Position numbers and translations under genes: made by a program
The notes under the pieces: model-generated
The model's database searches: none
What the model saw: the letters and a program-made list of their open reading frames with translations, nothing else
Told to the model about the DNA's origin: nothing
In this document: positions 1-12,460 of the stretch, one piece after another
Numbering within the stretch: the first letter of the stretch is position 1
Layout: every line of letters starts with the position of its first letter
DNA from: Strigamia acuminata
Lineage: Eukaryota > Arthropoda > Chilopoda > Geophilomorpha > Linotaeniidae
Reading direction: 5' to 3'
NCBI GenBank assembly: GCA_949358305.1
Contig: OX442314.1
Span: 39,741,081 to 39,805,080, forward strand
DNA: 64,000 nt

Positions 1-987
1 GACAGTCCCGTCACGATCCCGTAACGGGCTGAAAACGGGAAAACTGAAAGAGTCGGGTGCGAGACCACGTGACCCGGAGTGTGGTTTTTGGGGGCGAGGG
101 CCGTCCTCCGACCGCGCCGTGACGCGCCCCGAGTCGGATCAAGAGGCGACCCGGTCGGAAACCGAACCTCGGGGTTCCTCGAGGCGTGGTTTTTTGGGGA
201 CGGGGGGAGGGGGGGGGGGGGGGGATCGGGTCGCGTGCTCCGACCGCGCCGCAACGCGATGTGGGTCGGTCACCAACTTTTGTCAATTTTTGACAAATTT
301 CCACGGAATTTCAGCAACATTTTACGAGACGTTTCTGCCCGACTAGACACGTTTCCGCAGGTTTTAGCAAAACAACGTTAAATTCTGTGGAAATTTATCA
401 AATGTTGACAAAATTCTGTGCAAGTTTTGTCAGATACTTACTTACTTACGATATAAACTCGAACGTCGTCCATCGACACTCTCAACATTCCACCGGACAT
501 TTTCCGGAAGAGTTTGTCCCGATCGGGACCACGCCTCGACGAAGCCCGGGACCCGGTTTCCGACCGGGTCGTTTTTGGCCCAAGTCACGGCGCGTCGCGG
601 CGCTTTCGGAGCACGCGACCCGATCCCCCCCTCCCCCCGTTCTCAAAAACCACGCCTCGACGAAGCCCGGGACCCGGTTTCCGACCGGGTCGTTTTTGGC
701 CCAAGTCACGGCGCGTCGCGGCGCGTTCGGAGCACATGAACCGATCCCCCCTCCCTCCCGTCACAAAAACCACGTTTTAGCGAAACCCTTGACCGGTCAC
801 AAAACCCACCGAACACCGAAAAGCAACGAACAAAACGCGCTCGGTCGCACGAACTACTCGGCCAAAACAACATCCGCAAATTCCGCATCACAGTCGCGAT
901 CAACGAAACAACGTATAGGCCGCCGTAATGTTAAAAAGCGGGACCCTTTCGCCCCCGACAAAATCCGCACACATACCCCAAGGTTAA
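1..987 (+). mobile_element. End module of a TTAA-bounded repeat element (copy 1)
   Basis: This block recurs almost unchanged at 43859-44845 and in internally deleted form at 37085-37475. All three copies stop at the same motif, ATACCCCAAGG followed by TTAA, after which the flanks are unrelated (divergence here at 988). A constant end, a TTAA at the border and different flanks are what a TTAA-specific (piggyBac-type) element end would give. The start of the window lies inside the element, so the other end is not seen. The module holds no gene I can support: the open frames are GC-rich shadows. It contains two direct copies of an ~125-bp stretch (about 520-640 and 650-770). Confidence 0.6.
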
Positions 988-1424
988 GCGCCGACTGGTC
1001 CCCGTCCGGCCGCGTCCGGGCGTCGCGTCCGCACGCCTGCTTTGCCTATCCTTCGGAAGCGAGTGCACCCGCAAAATCCGCACTTTGGGAGTGACTATTC
1101 CTCGGATTCCGGCCGGACCAAACTCTTCCGGAAAATGTCCGGGGGAATGCTGAGAGTGCCGATAGACGACATTCGATTTTATGTCGTGGATTTTTGTGCG
1201 GTTTGCGCCGTGTTTATTATTCGTACGAGATTTGGTATTTTCGCAGGGTTGTTGTCGCGCGAGATTCATCGGGGTAAAGCGAGTTCATCAACGACCTCGC
1301 CGGTGAATGTTGCTAAAAATCTGTGCAAGTGTTGTCAAATATTGCCGTGATTCGATGGAATTTTTGTCAGACATTGGGAAATTTTTTTTGACTTGTCCAA
1401 CGCGCCAGTAAATCGAGCGTCCAC
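988..1424. repeat. Diverged inverted partner of the end module
   Basis: No gene seen. About 1113-1175 is a diverged reverse complement of about 460-520 (shared core TTCCGGAAAATGTCCGG), so the segment is a mirror image of part of the preceding module. The rest is unrecognised. Confidence 0.45.
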
Positions 1425-1905
1425 ACGCGCCCACATGCGTGAACAGTGCACTCGCCCTCCGCGCCCCGTCGGCGTAGGCGCCGGCCGTCCCCCCTTTCTC
1501 TCTCTCTCTCTCTCTTCCGCCCGGGAATCGCCCTTCCGCCCGTCACCGAATTTTGTCAATATCTGATAAATTTCCACAGAATTGCAGCGACATTGTACGG
1601 GATATTTCTGCCCGATTTGACGGACTTATGTAAAACATTGTTGAAATTCCGTGGAAATTTATAAAATATTGACAAAGGTTGGTGACCGACCCACGGCGCG
1701 TTGCGGCGCGGTCGGAGCACGCGACCCAATCCCCCCCTCCCCCCGTCCCCAAAAAACCACGCCCCGAGGAACCCCGAGGTTCGGTTTCCGACCGGGTCGC
1801 CTCTTGATCCGACCCGGGGCGCGTCACGGCGCGGTCGGAGGACGGCCCTCGCCCCCAAAAACCACACTCCGGGTCACGTGGTCTCGCACCCGACTCTCTC
1901 AGTTA
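1425..1905 (+). repeat. Inner arm module (copy 1), inverted relative to 30-380
   Basis: Direct repeat of about 41157-41645 with only scattered differences. About 1545-1895 is the reverse complement of about 30-380, so the two regions are arms of a large imperfect palindrome. Contains a CT run at 1498-1514. No gene. Confidence 0.6.
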
Positions 1906-4900
1906 TCCCGTTACGGCCCTTGGCCGTAACGGGCCGTTACGGGATCGTGACGGGACCGTCGGCGGCCCGTTAACGGCCCGCACGGGCCGTGACGGGATCG
2001 TGACGGGACCGTTGGCGGCCCGTTAACGGCCCGCACGCGCCGTGACGGGACCGTGACGGGACCGTCGGCGGCCCGTTAACGGCCCGTACGACTCCATGCG
2101 GGCCGTTGACGGGCCGTTAACGGGCCGTTAACGGGCCGTTAACGGCGTAAATCGAAAAAATCAACAACCGACAACACGTACGTGAAAACGCGTACAACAT
2201 TCATAGACATTAATCTCGAATCCTGTTTTTGGTTTTACGCCGTTAACGGGCCGTTAACGGGCCGTTAACGGCCCGTTAACGGCCCGTTAACGGCCCGCGT
2301 GAGGTCGTACGGGCCGTCGGCGAGCCGAAGTCCGGGAACGAAGGCCGTGACGGGATCGTGACGGGACTGTCGGCGGCCCGTTAACGGCCCGCACGCGCCG
2401 TGACGGGACCGTGACGGGACCGTCGGCGGCCCGTTAACGGCCCGTGCGGGCCGTTGCGGGATCGTGACGGGATCGTCGACGGCCCGTTAACGGCCCGTGC
2501 GGGCCGTTGCGGGCCGTTGACGGGCCGTTGACGGGCCGTTAACGGGCCGTTAACGGGCCGTTACGGCGTGAATCGAAAAAATCAACAACCGACAACACGT
2601 ACATGAAAACGCGTACAACATTCATAGACATTAATCTCGAATCCTGTTTTCGGTTTTGCCCCGTTAACGGGCCGTTAACGGGCCGTTAACGGGCCGTTAA
2701 CGGCCCGTGCGGGCCGTTGCGGGATCGTGACGGGACCGTCGACGGCCCGTTAACGGCCCGTGCGGGCCGTTGCGGGATCGTGACGGGACCGTCAGCGGCC
2801 CGTTAACGGCCCGTGCGGGCCGTTGCGGGATCGTGACGGGATCGTCGACGGCCCGTTAACGGCCCGTGCGGGCCGTTGCGGGATCGTGACGGGACCGTCA
2901 GCGGCCCGTTAACGGCCCGTGCGGGCCGTTGCGGGATCGTGACGGGATCGTCGACGGCCCGTTAACGGCCCGTGCGGGCCGTTGCGGGCCGTTGACGGGC
3001 CGTTGACGGGCCGTTAACGGGCCGTTAACGGGCCGTTACGGCGTGAATCGAAAAAATCAACAACCGACAACACGTACATGAAAACGCGTACAACATTCAT
3101 AGACATTAATCTCGAATCCTGTTTTTGGTTTTACGCCGTTAACGGGCCGTTAACGGGCCGTTAACGGCCCGTTAACGGCCCGCGTGAGGTCGTACGGGCC
3201 GTCGGCGAGCCGAAGTCCGGGAACGAAGGCCGTGACGGGACCGTGACGGGACCGTCGGCGGCCCGTTAACGGCCCGTGCGGGCCGTTGCGGGATCGTGAC
3301 GGGATCGTCGACGGCCCGTTAACGGCCCGTGCGGGCCGTTGCGGGCCGTTGACGGGCCGTTGACGGGCCGTTAACGGGCCGTTAACGGGCCGTTACGGCG
3401 TGAATCGAAAAAATCAACAACCGACAACACGTACATGAAAACGCGTACAACATTCATAGACATTAATCTCGAATCCTGTTTTCGGTTTTGCCCCGTTAAC
3501 GGGCCGTTAACGGGCCGTTAACGGGCCGTTAACGGCCCGTGCGGGCCGTTGCGGGATCGTGACGGGACCGTCGACGGCCCGTTAACGGCCCGTGCGGGCC
3601 GTTGCGGGATCGTGACGGGACCGTCAGCGGCCCGTTAACGGCCCGTGCGGGCCGTTGCGGGATCGTGACGGGATCGTCGACGGCCCGTTAACGGCCCGTG
3701 CGGGCCGTTGCGGGATCGTGACGGGACCGTCAGCGGCCCGTTAACGGCCCGTGCGGGCCGTTGCGGGATCGTGACGGGATCGTCGACGGCCCGTTAACGG
3801 CCCGTGCGGGCCGTTGCGGGCCGTTGACGGGCCGTTGACGGGCCGTTAACGGGCCGTTAACGGGCCGTTACGGCGTGAATCGAAAAAATCAACAACCGAC
3901 AACACGTACATGAAAACGCGTACAACATTCATAGACATTAATCTCGAATCCTGTTTTTGGTTTTACGCCGTTAACGGGCCGTTAACGGGCCGTTAACGGC
4001 CCGTTAACGGCCCGCGTGAGGTCGTACGGGCCGTCGGCGAGCCGAAGTCCGGGAACGAAGGCCGTGACGGGATCGTGACGGGACCGTCAGCGGCCCGTTA
4101 ACGGCCCGTGCGGGCCGTTGCGGGATCGTGACGGGATCGTCGACGGCCCGTTAACGGCCCGTGCGGGCCGTTGCGGGCCGTTGACGGGCCGTTGACGGGC
4201 CGTTAACGGGCCGTTAACGGGCCGTTACGGCGTAAATCGAAAAAATCAACAACCGACAACACGTACGTGAAAACGCGTACAACATTCATAGACATTAATC
4301 TCGAATCCTGTTTTTGGTTTTACGCCGTTAACGGGCCGTTAACGGCCCGTTAACGGCCCGTTAACGGCCCGCACAGGCCGTGACGGGATCGTGACGGGAC
4401 TGTCGGCGGCCCGTTAACGGCCCGCACGAGCCGTGACGGGATCGTGACGGGACCGTCGGCAGCCCGTTAACGGCCCGTACGACTCCATGCGGGCCGTTGA
4501 CGGGATCGTGACGGGACCGTCGGCAGCCCGTTAACGGCCCGCACGGGCCGTGACGGGATCGTGACGGGACCGTCGGCGGCCCGTTAACGGCCCGCACGGG
4601 CCGTGACGGGATCGTGACGGGACCGTCGGCGGCCCGTTAACGGCCCGCACGAGCCGTGACGGGATCGTGACGGGACCGTTGGCGGCCCGTTAACGGCCCG
4701 CACGGGCCGTGACGGGATCGTGACGGGACCGTCGGCGGCCCGTTAACGGCTTGTACGGGCCGTTACGGGATCGTGACGGGACCGTCGGCGGCCCGTTAAC
4801 GGCCCGCACGGGCCGTTAACGGGGTCGTTACGGGACCGTCGGCGGCCCGTGCGGCGGCCTCGCCAACCTCGTGCGGCCCGTTAACGGCCCGTACGGGCCG

Positions 4901-4960
4901 TTACGGGGCCGTTGCGGGATCGTCGGCGGCCCGTTAACGGCCCGCACGGGACAACGGGCG
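1906..4960 (+). repeat. Palindromic TTAA-rich satellite array A with higher-order structure
   Basis: The array is built from an 11-bp unit (GGCCGTTAACG) and a ~46-bp unit mixing GTGACGGGACCGTC with GGCCCGTTAACGGCC. Six copies of a ~95-bp AT-richer block (containing AAATCAACAACCGACAACAC) begin near 2146, 2565, 3040, 3399, 3873 and 4230. Spacing alternates (~475 and ~358), giving a higher-order unit of ~833 bp. Orientation is opposite to the array at 41651-43858. No gene is supported; long open frames inside are repeat artefacts. Confidence 0.85.
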
Positions 4961-5524
4961 CCAACGAGCGCCGGTAGTCCCGGTAATTTGTTTCAAAATA
5001 AATATTTGTCACCGTCTCCCCTCCCTCCTCCTCCTCCCCCTCCTCTCCCTCTCGAGGCCAGACACGGCCGCTCCAAAATACGAACCACGACGATGCCTCC
5101 GTACCGATAGACCGAGTGGGTCGCGCGACAGACAATGCGCGCAAACTACCGTCGGCGCACGGTGTGCACGGCGCAACACCACGGAAGTAACTACCGGTGC
5201 GCCCCTCGTGCGTGCGAGGCAACCCCGAGCTCGCTTAAAGAAGCCACGCAACAACAACCGAGTTCGTTTATCTATTTATTTATTTTTTATTCGTCTAGCA
5301 TTTTAAACGAATCGATGAAAACAAATGAAAACAAACAAACAAATTAATAAACAAATCGAATACATAAAAAAATAAAATAAAATAAAATAAAATAAAATAA
5401 AATAAAGATGAAATGAAATGAAATAAAATGAAATATTGGCCGTTTCGATCCTCGATGTCGCCTTTATCTGCCTATCCATCTATTCTGAAATGAGAGAAGA
5501 AAAGATGAGTATTCGAAGAGGCGC
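4961..5524. other. Intergenic, low complexity
   Basis: Edge of the satellite array followed by CT-rich, TTTA-type and AAAAT-type runs (about 5365-5405). No gene recognised. It lies downstream of the minus-strand gene ending at 5525 and would hold its 3' untranslated region. Confidence 0.4.
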
Positions 5525-6757
5525 TTAGTGGAGAATTCGCTCACTGTCCCGTTTCTTCGACTCGCGGGTAACCGCCGGTGCGTCGGAGGAGCCACCAGTG
5601 TTGGGTGGCGGCTAAAAAAAAAAAAAAAAAAAAAAAAACGAATGTTTGTCGAAATACGGGGAAAAAAAGGTGCGTACATGCACGGTGAACGTTTTCCACC
5701 GACTGACTCACTCACCATGCGCATCAGCATTCTAACTATAGCGCGGTGCGCGTCCAACGCCAAACGCGAGAACACGGGGCCTCCAGCCGGGAGCAACTCG
5801 ACTCCATCGGCGACGTCTCGGTCGTCGCTCTCTTCCTCCTCTTCCTCTTCATCTTCTTCTTCTTCCTCTTCTTCTCCTTCTCCTCCCTCTCCTCCTTCTT
5901 CGCCCTCTCCCTCCTCCGCCACTGTCTTTGCCGGAGCCTCCAGCCCGCCCGACAAGGGAGCGGCGGACGACGTAGATGGGACGGCGTCGCTCGACGACGA
6001 GGCGACGACGCGCGCTGGCGACGATTCTCCGTCTTGACGCGGCTGGAAAATGGAGGGGGAATAGGCGAATGAATAGACGAATGAACGACGACAATCTTGA
6101 CGGGATACCTTTTTGGTTGGCGCCGGATCGCCCGCTTCCCCGGGACGCTTTACCGTTCGCTGCGTCTCCGGCGACTGTGGCTGCGTCGGCGTCTCCGACG
6201 TCCCCGGTGACGGTGGTTGCGACGGTAGCTGCGACTGCGGCGGCTGCAGCTGCGTCAGCGCCTCGTTCTCGCTCCCACTCTCGCTCTCGTTTTCGATCGG
6301 CATCTGTAGAGAAGGAATAAATTAAATTAAATTGAATTAAATCGAAGCGCGAGCGCGGTAAAACCGAAAGAAGAAGGGGTGGAGGTGAGGAAAAGAGACC
6401 GAAGGACGAGCGAGAGGGGGGCGCTATAGTTTCACCGCACGACTCGTTGCACTATACGAATTGCCCCGAAACAAACGCCTATTTATTTCTTTATTTTTTT
6501 TTATTTATTCATTCATTCGTTAATCTCGTCCACTCGTTAAGTTTTATCAAATTCGTTAAACTCGTTCGTCCATTCGTCAAATTGGTCGTTTCGTCTAGCG
6601 ACGAGAACAACGGCGACGCTAACGTTTACGCGAGTAACTCGGTGAGTTCGTGCATTCTGCGCACGCAAAACGCGAACGCGGCCAATTGACAAAATAACAT
6701 TTTACAAGTAATGGTTTAATAATTTACCTCCGTGTGCGAAGCGCGTGTCGCGTCCAT
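5525..6757 (-). CDS. Small acidic hypothetical protein, 3-4 exons
   Basis: Predicted exons on the minus strand: 6757-6728 (MDATRASHTE, donor GTAAAT), 6303-6109, 6042-5716 and 5611-5525, all joined in phase 0 by GT-AG borders with pyrimidine-rich acceptors. The spliced product is about 212 residues, or 202 if translation starts at the ATG at 6303, which sits directly after an acceptor CAG. The N-terminal third is rich in P, Q, S and T; the centre is a long E/D run; the last exon is short and charged. No catalytic motif or membrane segment is visible and I do not recognise a family. A disordered nuclear protein is possible but only an inference. The 5' exon is the least certain part; the 66-bp intron 6108-6043 is in frame and could be retained. 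Confidence 0.5.
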
Positions 6758-7124
6758 TGTGTCTGTCTGTCTGATTTTGGCGAATGAACCGACGCGACGC
6801 CCGGTGATAACAATGGCGATAATGACACGCGACGTAGCATACTTCTAGCTAAACAACAATAATAATAATAATTCATTAAAAAAATAAAATGAAATAGAAT
6901 AATTAAATAAACAAACAAAATAATAAATAGATAAATAAATAAATAAATAAATAAATAAGTCGAAAATAAATAAACTAGCGGCGGGACGGGCCGAGGTCAG
7001 AGATTTTGCTCCGTTCTCGCGTCTGTCTATTCCGGGTAGAGGGAGGGAGCGAACGGGCGCGCGCCGGACATCGCTCGGAATTAAAAAACGGGTAACGGGG
7101 GAAGACAGACAGTCGAAATTTGAT
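6758..7124. other. Intergenic with AATA/AAAT microsatellites
   Basis: AT-rich, with an ATAA run at about 6929-6958. No gene seen. May contain the promoter of the minus-strand gene at 5525-6757. Confidence 0.35.
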
Positions 7125-8063
7125 TCCCCGGTCGTGGAATCGACTCCGCGACCCGTGCTTTAACGGTTAATTGGATTATCTTCGTCGTGACTTATCGGGA
7201 TAAAAATTTTATAGAAAATCGGCCGTATCGTATTTTATTTTCATCTTCCGAGGGTCTCGCGTCGTCGTTGTGGACGGGAGTCTTCCCGAACACGTTCGAC
7301 GGGCTTCGCGAATGCTTTCAGATCGGACGCGGAACTCGGGCCCGCCGCTCGGTCGAGCGGCGCCAGTACCCGCCGAGCGGCGCGGTATCCGATCAAATAA
7401 CTCCCTTGCTTCGTCACGGTCTCGGACTGGCCTTCGGGCCGGTCAAAATAACAAATAAATGAATAAATCGAAAATAGAACGCCCCCGTCCCGGCGAGACT
7501 AGGGGCGGGTGGCGTCGTTGAGCGGCGGCAGCGGCGGCGGTAGCCCCGACGACTCGCCCCGAAAATAAGCTCCCGCACCAGCATTCCTTCGTCCGTCTAA
7601 ACCTCGCAGCGCGTGCGGTCGCGTGCATTCTACTCGTGTCCGGTGTGGCGATCGGTACAGAGTAAAAAAAAGATCACCCGAAAAAGAAAGACGATTAAAG
7701 TTTTAATTCTCCGGTCGTGGAACCGACTTTGCGGTTCGTGCTTTAACCGTTAATTAGGTTATCTTCGTCGCAACTCGTCGTAATAAAAATTTCACAGAAA
7801 ATCAGCCGTTTCGTATTTTATTTTCATCTTCCGGGGGTCTCGCGCCGTCGTTGTGGACGGGAGTCTTCCCGAACACGTTCGATGGGTTTTGCCGACACTT
7901 TCAGATCGAATGCGGAACTCGGGCCCGTCGCTCGGTCGAGCGGCGCCAGTACCCGCCGAGCGGCACGGTATCCGATACCCGTCTTTTTTAAACCTCCCTT
8001 GCTTCGTCGGTCTCAGACTGGCCTTCGGGTCGGTCAAAATAAATAAATAAATAAATAAATGAA

Positions 8064-8118
<55 letters not shown>

Positions 8119-11100
8119 GTAGGTCGGGAAATAGAACGCGTTCGTCCCGGCGAATAGTGGCAGCTGGGGTCGTCGAGTGAGTGGCGGCGGCAGCGGCAAC
8201 CTCGATGACTCGCCCCGAAAATAAAGTCCCGCGTCGGCATCCCTTCGTGCGTCCTTCGTCCGTCTAATCCTCGCAGCGCGTGCGGTCGCGTGCATTCTAC
8301 TCGTGTCCGATGTAGCGACCGGTACGAGGTAAAAAAAATATCACACGAAAAAGAAAGACGATTAAAATTTTAATTCTCCGGTTGTGGAACCGACTTCGCG
8401 GTTCGTGCTTTAATCGTTAATTAGATTATCGTCGTCGCAATTTATCGGAATAAAATTTTTACGGAAAATTGACATTTCCGTATTTCATTTTCATCTTTCG
8501 GGGGTCTTGCGCCGTCATAATCGGAGCGAGTCTCGCTCGATGCGTTCGACGGACTTTGTGGGAGTTTCCAGATCGCCAGCGGAACGAGGGGCCGTGGCTC
8601 GTCCGAGCGGCGCAGTACCCGTCGAGTGGCGCGGTACCCGAGTTCTTGCATCCAACGGTGGACACATCTTTGTCGAGAGCACCTCTCGGTCTCAGACCGG
8701 CCTTCGGGCCGGTCAAAAAAAATAAACAAATAAATAAATAAATAAATAAATAAACGAGTCGGCGAATAAAGGCGGTTGGGGTCGCTGGACGGTGGCGGTG
8801 GTGGTGGCAGCGGCAACCCCGACGACTCGTCGCAAAAGATAAGCTCCCGCGCCGGCATCCGTTTGCTCGTCTAAACCTCGCAGTGCGCGTGCGGTCGCGT
8901 GCATTCTACTCGTGTCCGATGTGGCGATCGGCATAGATCACCCGAAAAAGGAAAGACGATTAAAATTTTAATTCTCCGGTCGTGGCACCGACTTTGCGGC
9001 TCGTGCTTTAACCGTTAATTAGGTTATCTTCGTCGTAATTCGTTGGAATAAAATTTTTATAGAAAATCAGCCGTTATGCATTTTATTTTCATCTTCCGGG
9101 GGTCTCGTGCCGTCGTAGTAGGCGTTAGTTTCAATCATCGCGTTCTACGGATTTTGAGGGGATCCTCAGATCGAGACCAAAGTGAGAGGGCCGTCGCCCC
9201 CGTCTCGTGCGCCGCTCGATCCCCGTTGGATGACAAGATGGCATTCGCCTCTCCCACCCGAGGATCGGTCGGTGGTGCGGTATTTATGCTTGTGCACCAA
9301 ATGGGTGGTCGACAGGTCCCCAATCGGTCTCGGGCTCAGACTGGCCTTCGGGCCGGTCAAAATAACAAATAAATGAATAAATCGGAAATAGAACGCTCCC
9401 GTCCCGGCGAGACTAGGGGCGGGTGGCGTCGTTGAGCGGCGGCAGCGGCGGCGGTAGCCCCGACGACTCGCCCCGAAAAAAGGCTCCCGCACCGGCATTT
9501 CTTCGTCCGTCTAAACCTCGCAGCGCGCGTGCGGTCGCGTGCATTCTACTCGTGTCCGGTGTGGCGATCGGTACGGGGTAAAAAAAAAATATTACACGCA
9601 AAAGGAAAGACGATTAAAATTTTAGTTCTCCGGTCGTGGAACCGACTTTGTGGTTTGCGTTTTAACCGTTAATTAGGTTATCTTCGTCGCACTTTATCGC
9701 AATAAAAATTTTATAGGAAACCCGCCGCTCCGCATTTTATTTTCACCTCCCGGGGGTCTTGCGCCGTCGTATTCGATGGCAGTCGCCTTCGGTGCGTTCA
9801 ATTGACCCCGTGAGTGCTTTCGGATCGAGACCGATGTGAGAGGTCGACATTCACGCCCCGACGATCGGTGCGGACCACTGGCATTTTTTCACCCATCCGT
9901 TTATCGGTCGTCGGTCCGATGCACGCTCCAGCCAGTGATTTTGTCGACGGGTCTCCGAGAGCGGTCTCGGTCTCAGACTGGCCTTCGGGCCGGTCAAAAT
10001 AATAAATAAATAAATAAATAAATAAATGGATCGGAAATAGGTCGCACCCGTCCCGGCGAGAATAAGGGTGGGTGGCGTCGTTGAGCGACGTCAGCGGCAG
10101 CGACGTCAGCGGCAGCGACAGCCCCGACGACTAACTCGCCCCGAAAATAAGGTCCTGCGCCGGCATCCGTTCGTTCGTTCAAACCTCGCAGCGCTCGTGC
10201 GGTCGCGTGCATTCTACTCGTGTCCGACGTGGCGATCGGTACGGAGTAAAAAAAAAAAAGATCATCAGAGAAAGGAAGACGATTAAAATTTTAATTCTCC
10301 AGTCGTGGCACCGACTTTGCGGTTCGTGCTTTAACCGTTAATTAGGTTATCTTCGTTGTGGCAGATTCGAATAAAAGTTTTACAAAATAATCGTCGTTTT
10401 ACATTTTTAAATCATTTCCCACGGACCGTGTACCGTCGCAGTCGATGCGAGTCCCGGTCATCGCATCCGATAGACATTGCGGACGTTTTTCAGATCGAGA
10501 CTGGAGTACCTGTTGAGTACCAAATGGCCGGTCGGTCGTTGGTGTGGTTCCGTCTCCTAAAATGTTCGTCGCCATTTTCTGTTGGTCGAGTCGCCTACCA
10601 TCCAATGGTCGGTCGGTGGGTCTCGGTCTCAGACTGGCCTTCGGGCCGGTCAAAATAACAAATAAATGAATAAATCGGAAATAGAACGTCCCCGTCCCGG
10701 CCAGAATAGGGGCAGGTGGTGTCGTTGAGCGGCGTCAGCGGCAGCGACAGCCCGGACGAATCGCCCCGAAAATAAGGTCCTGCGCTGGCATCCGTTTGTT
10801 CGTTCAAACCTCGCAGCGCTCGTGCGGTCGCGTGCATTCTACTCGTGTCCGACGTGGCGATCGGTACGGAGTAAAAAAAAAAAAGATCATCAGAGAAAGG
10901 AAGACGATTAAAATTTTAATTCTCCGGTCGTGGCACCGACTTTGCGGTTCGTACTTTAACCGTTAATTAGGTTATCTTCGTCGTAATTCGTTGGAATAAA
11001 AATTTTATAGAAAATGAGCCGTTTCGTATTTTATTTTCATCTTCCGGGGGTCTCGCGCCGTCGTTGTGGACGGGAGTCTTCCCGAACACGTTCGATGGGT

Positions 11101-12460
11101 TTTGCCAACACTTTCAGATCGAACTCGGGACTCGGGCCCGCCGCTCGGTCGAGCGGCGCACAGTACCCGCCGAGCGGCGCGGTATCCGATATAAAAGGAC
11201 CCTTGCTTCGCCACGGTCTCAGACTGGCCTTCGGGCCGGTCAAAATAATAAATAAATAAATAAATAAATAAGTCCGAAAATGGAACGTATCCGTCCCGAC
11301 GAATAGATGCGGTTGGGGTCGTTGAGCGACAGCGGCGGCAGCGGCAGCCCCGACGACTCGCCCCGAAAATAAGCTCCCTTACCGGCATTCCTTCGACCGT
11401 CTAAACCTCGCAGCATGCGTGCGGTCGCGTGCATTCTACTCGTGTCCGATGTGGCGATCGGTACGAGGTAAAAAAAAATATCACACGAAAAAAGAAAGAC
11501 GATTAAAATTTTAATTCTTCGGTCGTGGGACCGACTTTGCGGTCCGTGCTTTAACCGATAATTAGGTTATCTTCGTCGTAATTCGTTAGAATAAAAATTT
11601 TATAGAAAATGAGCCGTTTCGTATTTTATTTTCATCTTCCGGGGGTCTCGCGCCGTCGTTGTGGACGGGAGTCTTCCCGAACACGTTCGATGGGTTTTGC
11701 CAACACTTTCAGATCGAACTCGGGACTCGGGCCCGCCGCTCGGTCGAGCGGCGCACAGTACCCGCCGAGCGGCGCGGTATCCGATATAAAAGGACCCTTG
11801 CTTCGCCACGGTCTCAGACTGGCCTTCGGGCCGGTCAAAATAATAAATAAATAAATAAATAAATAAGTCCGAAAATGGAACGTATCCGTCCCGACGAATA
11901 GATGCGGTTGGGGTCGTTGAGCGACAGCGGCGGCAGCGGCAGCCCCGACGACTCGCCCCGAAAATAAGCTCCCTTACCGGCATTCCTTCGACCGTCTAAA
12001 CCTCGCAGCATGCGTGCGGTCGCGTGCATTCTACTCGTGTCCGATGTGGCGATCGGTACGAGGTAAAAAAAAATATCACACGAAAAAAGAAAGACGATTA
12101 AAATTTTAATTCTTCGGTCGTGGGACCGACTTTGCGGTCCGTGCTTTAACCGATAATTAGGTTATCTTCGTCGTAATTCGTTAGAATAAAAATTTTATAG
12201 AAAATGAGCCGTTTCGTATTTTATTTTCATCTTCCGGGGGTCTCGCGCCGTCGTTGTGGACGGGAGTCTTCCCGAACACGTTCGATGGGTTTTGCCAACA
12301 CTTTCAGATCGAACTCGGGACTCGGGCCCGCCGCTCGGTCGAGCGGCGCACAGTACCCGCCGAGCGGCGCGGTATTCGATACCCGTCTTTGTAAAAGCAG
12401 CCGTGCTTTTTCGGTCTCAGACTGGCCTTCGGGCCGGTCAAAATAATAAATAAATAAGTC
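7125..12460 (+). repeat. Tandem array of nine ~600-bp units with conserved hairpins
   Basis: Units of about 590-680 bp recur with a UUCG-capped hairpin (GGCC-TTCG-GGCC core, 8-bp stem) at about 7425, 8016, 8695, 9339, 9976, 10632, 11222, 11817 and 12420, each followed by an AAAT-type tail. Other conserved blocks are a second hairpin in several units (CGCCGCTC-GGTC-GAGCGGCG), TTAATTCTCCGGTCGTGG, and CGGTCGCGTGCATTCTACTC. Two neighbouring units (about 11000-11595 and 11595-12190) are essentially identical. Mid-unit sequence varies. Open frames are short and not conserved as protein. Stem changes tend to preserve pairing (in the UUCG stem one unit has C where others have a wobble U), which fits a non-coding RNA or a structured repeat. 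Confidence 0.75.

Noticed and set aside
387-1094. 235-residue open frame in the TTAA-element end module (also 44245-45093)
   Set aside because: It runs across the element border into unrelated flanking sequence in each copy, and its composition is that of GC-rich repeat DNA. No domain visible.
4361-4597. Open frames inside the satellite arrays
   Set aside because: They translate the repeat unit only.
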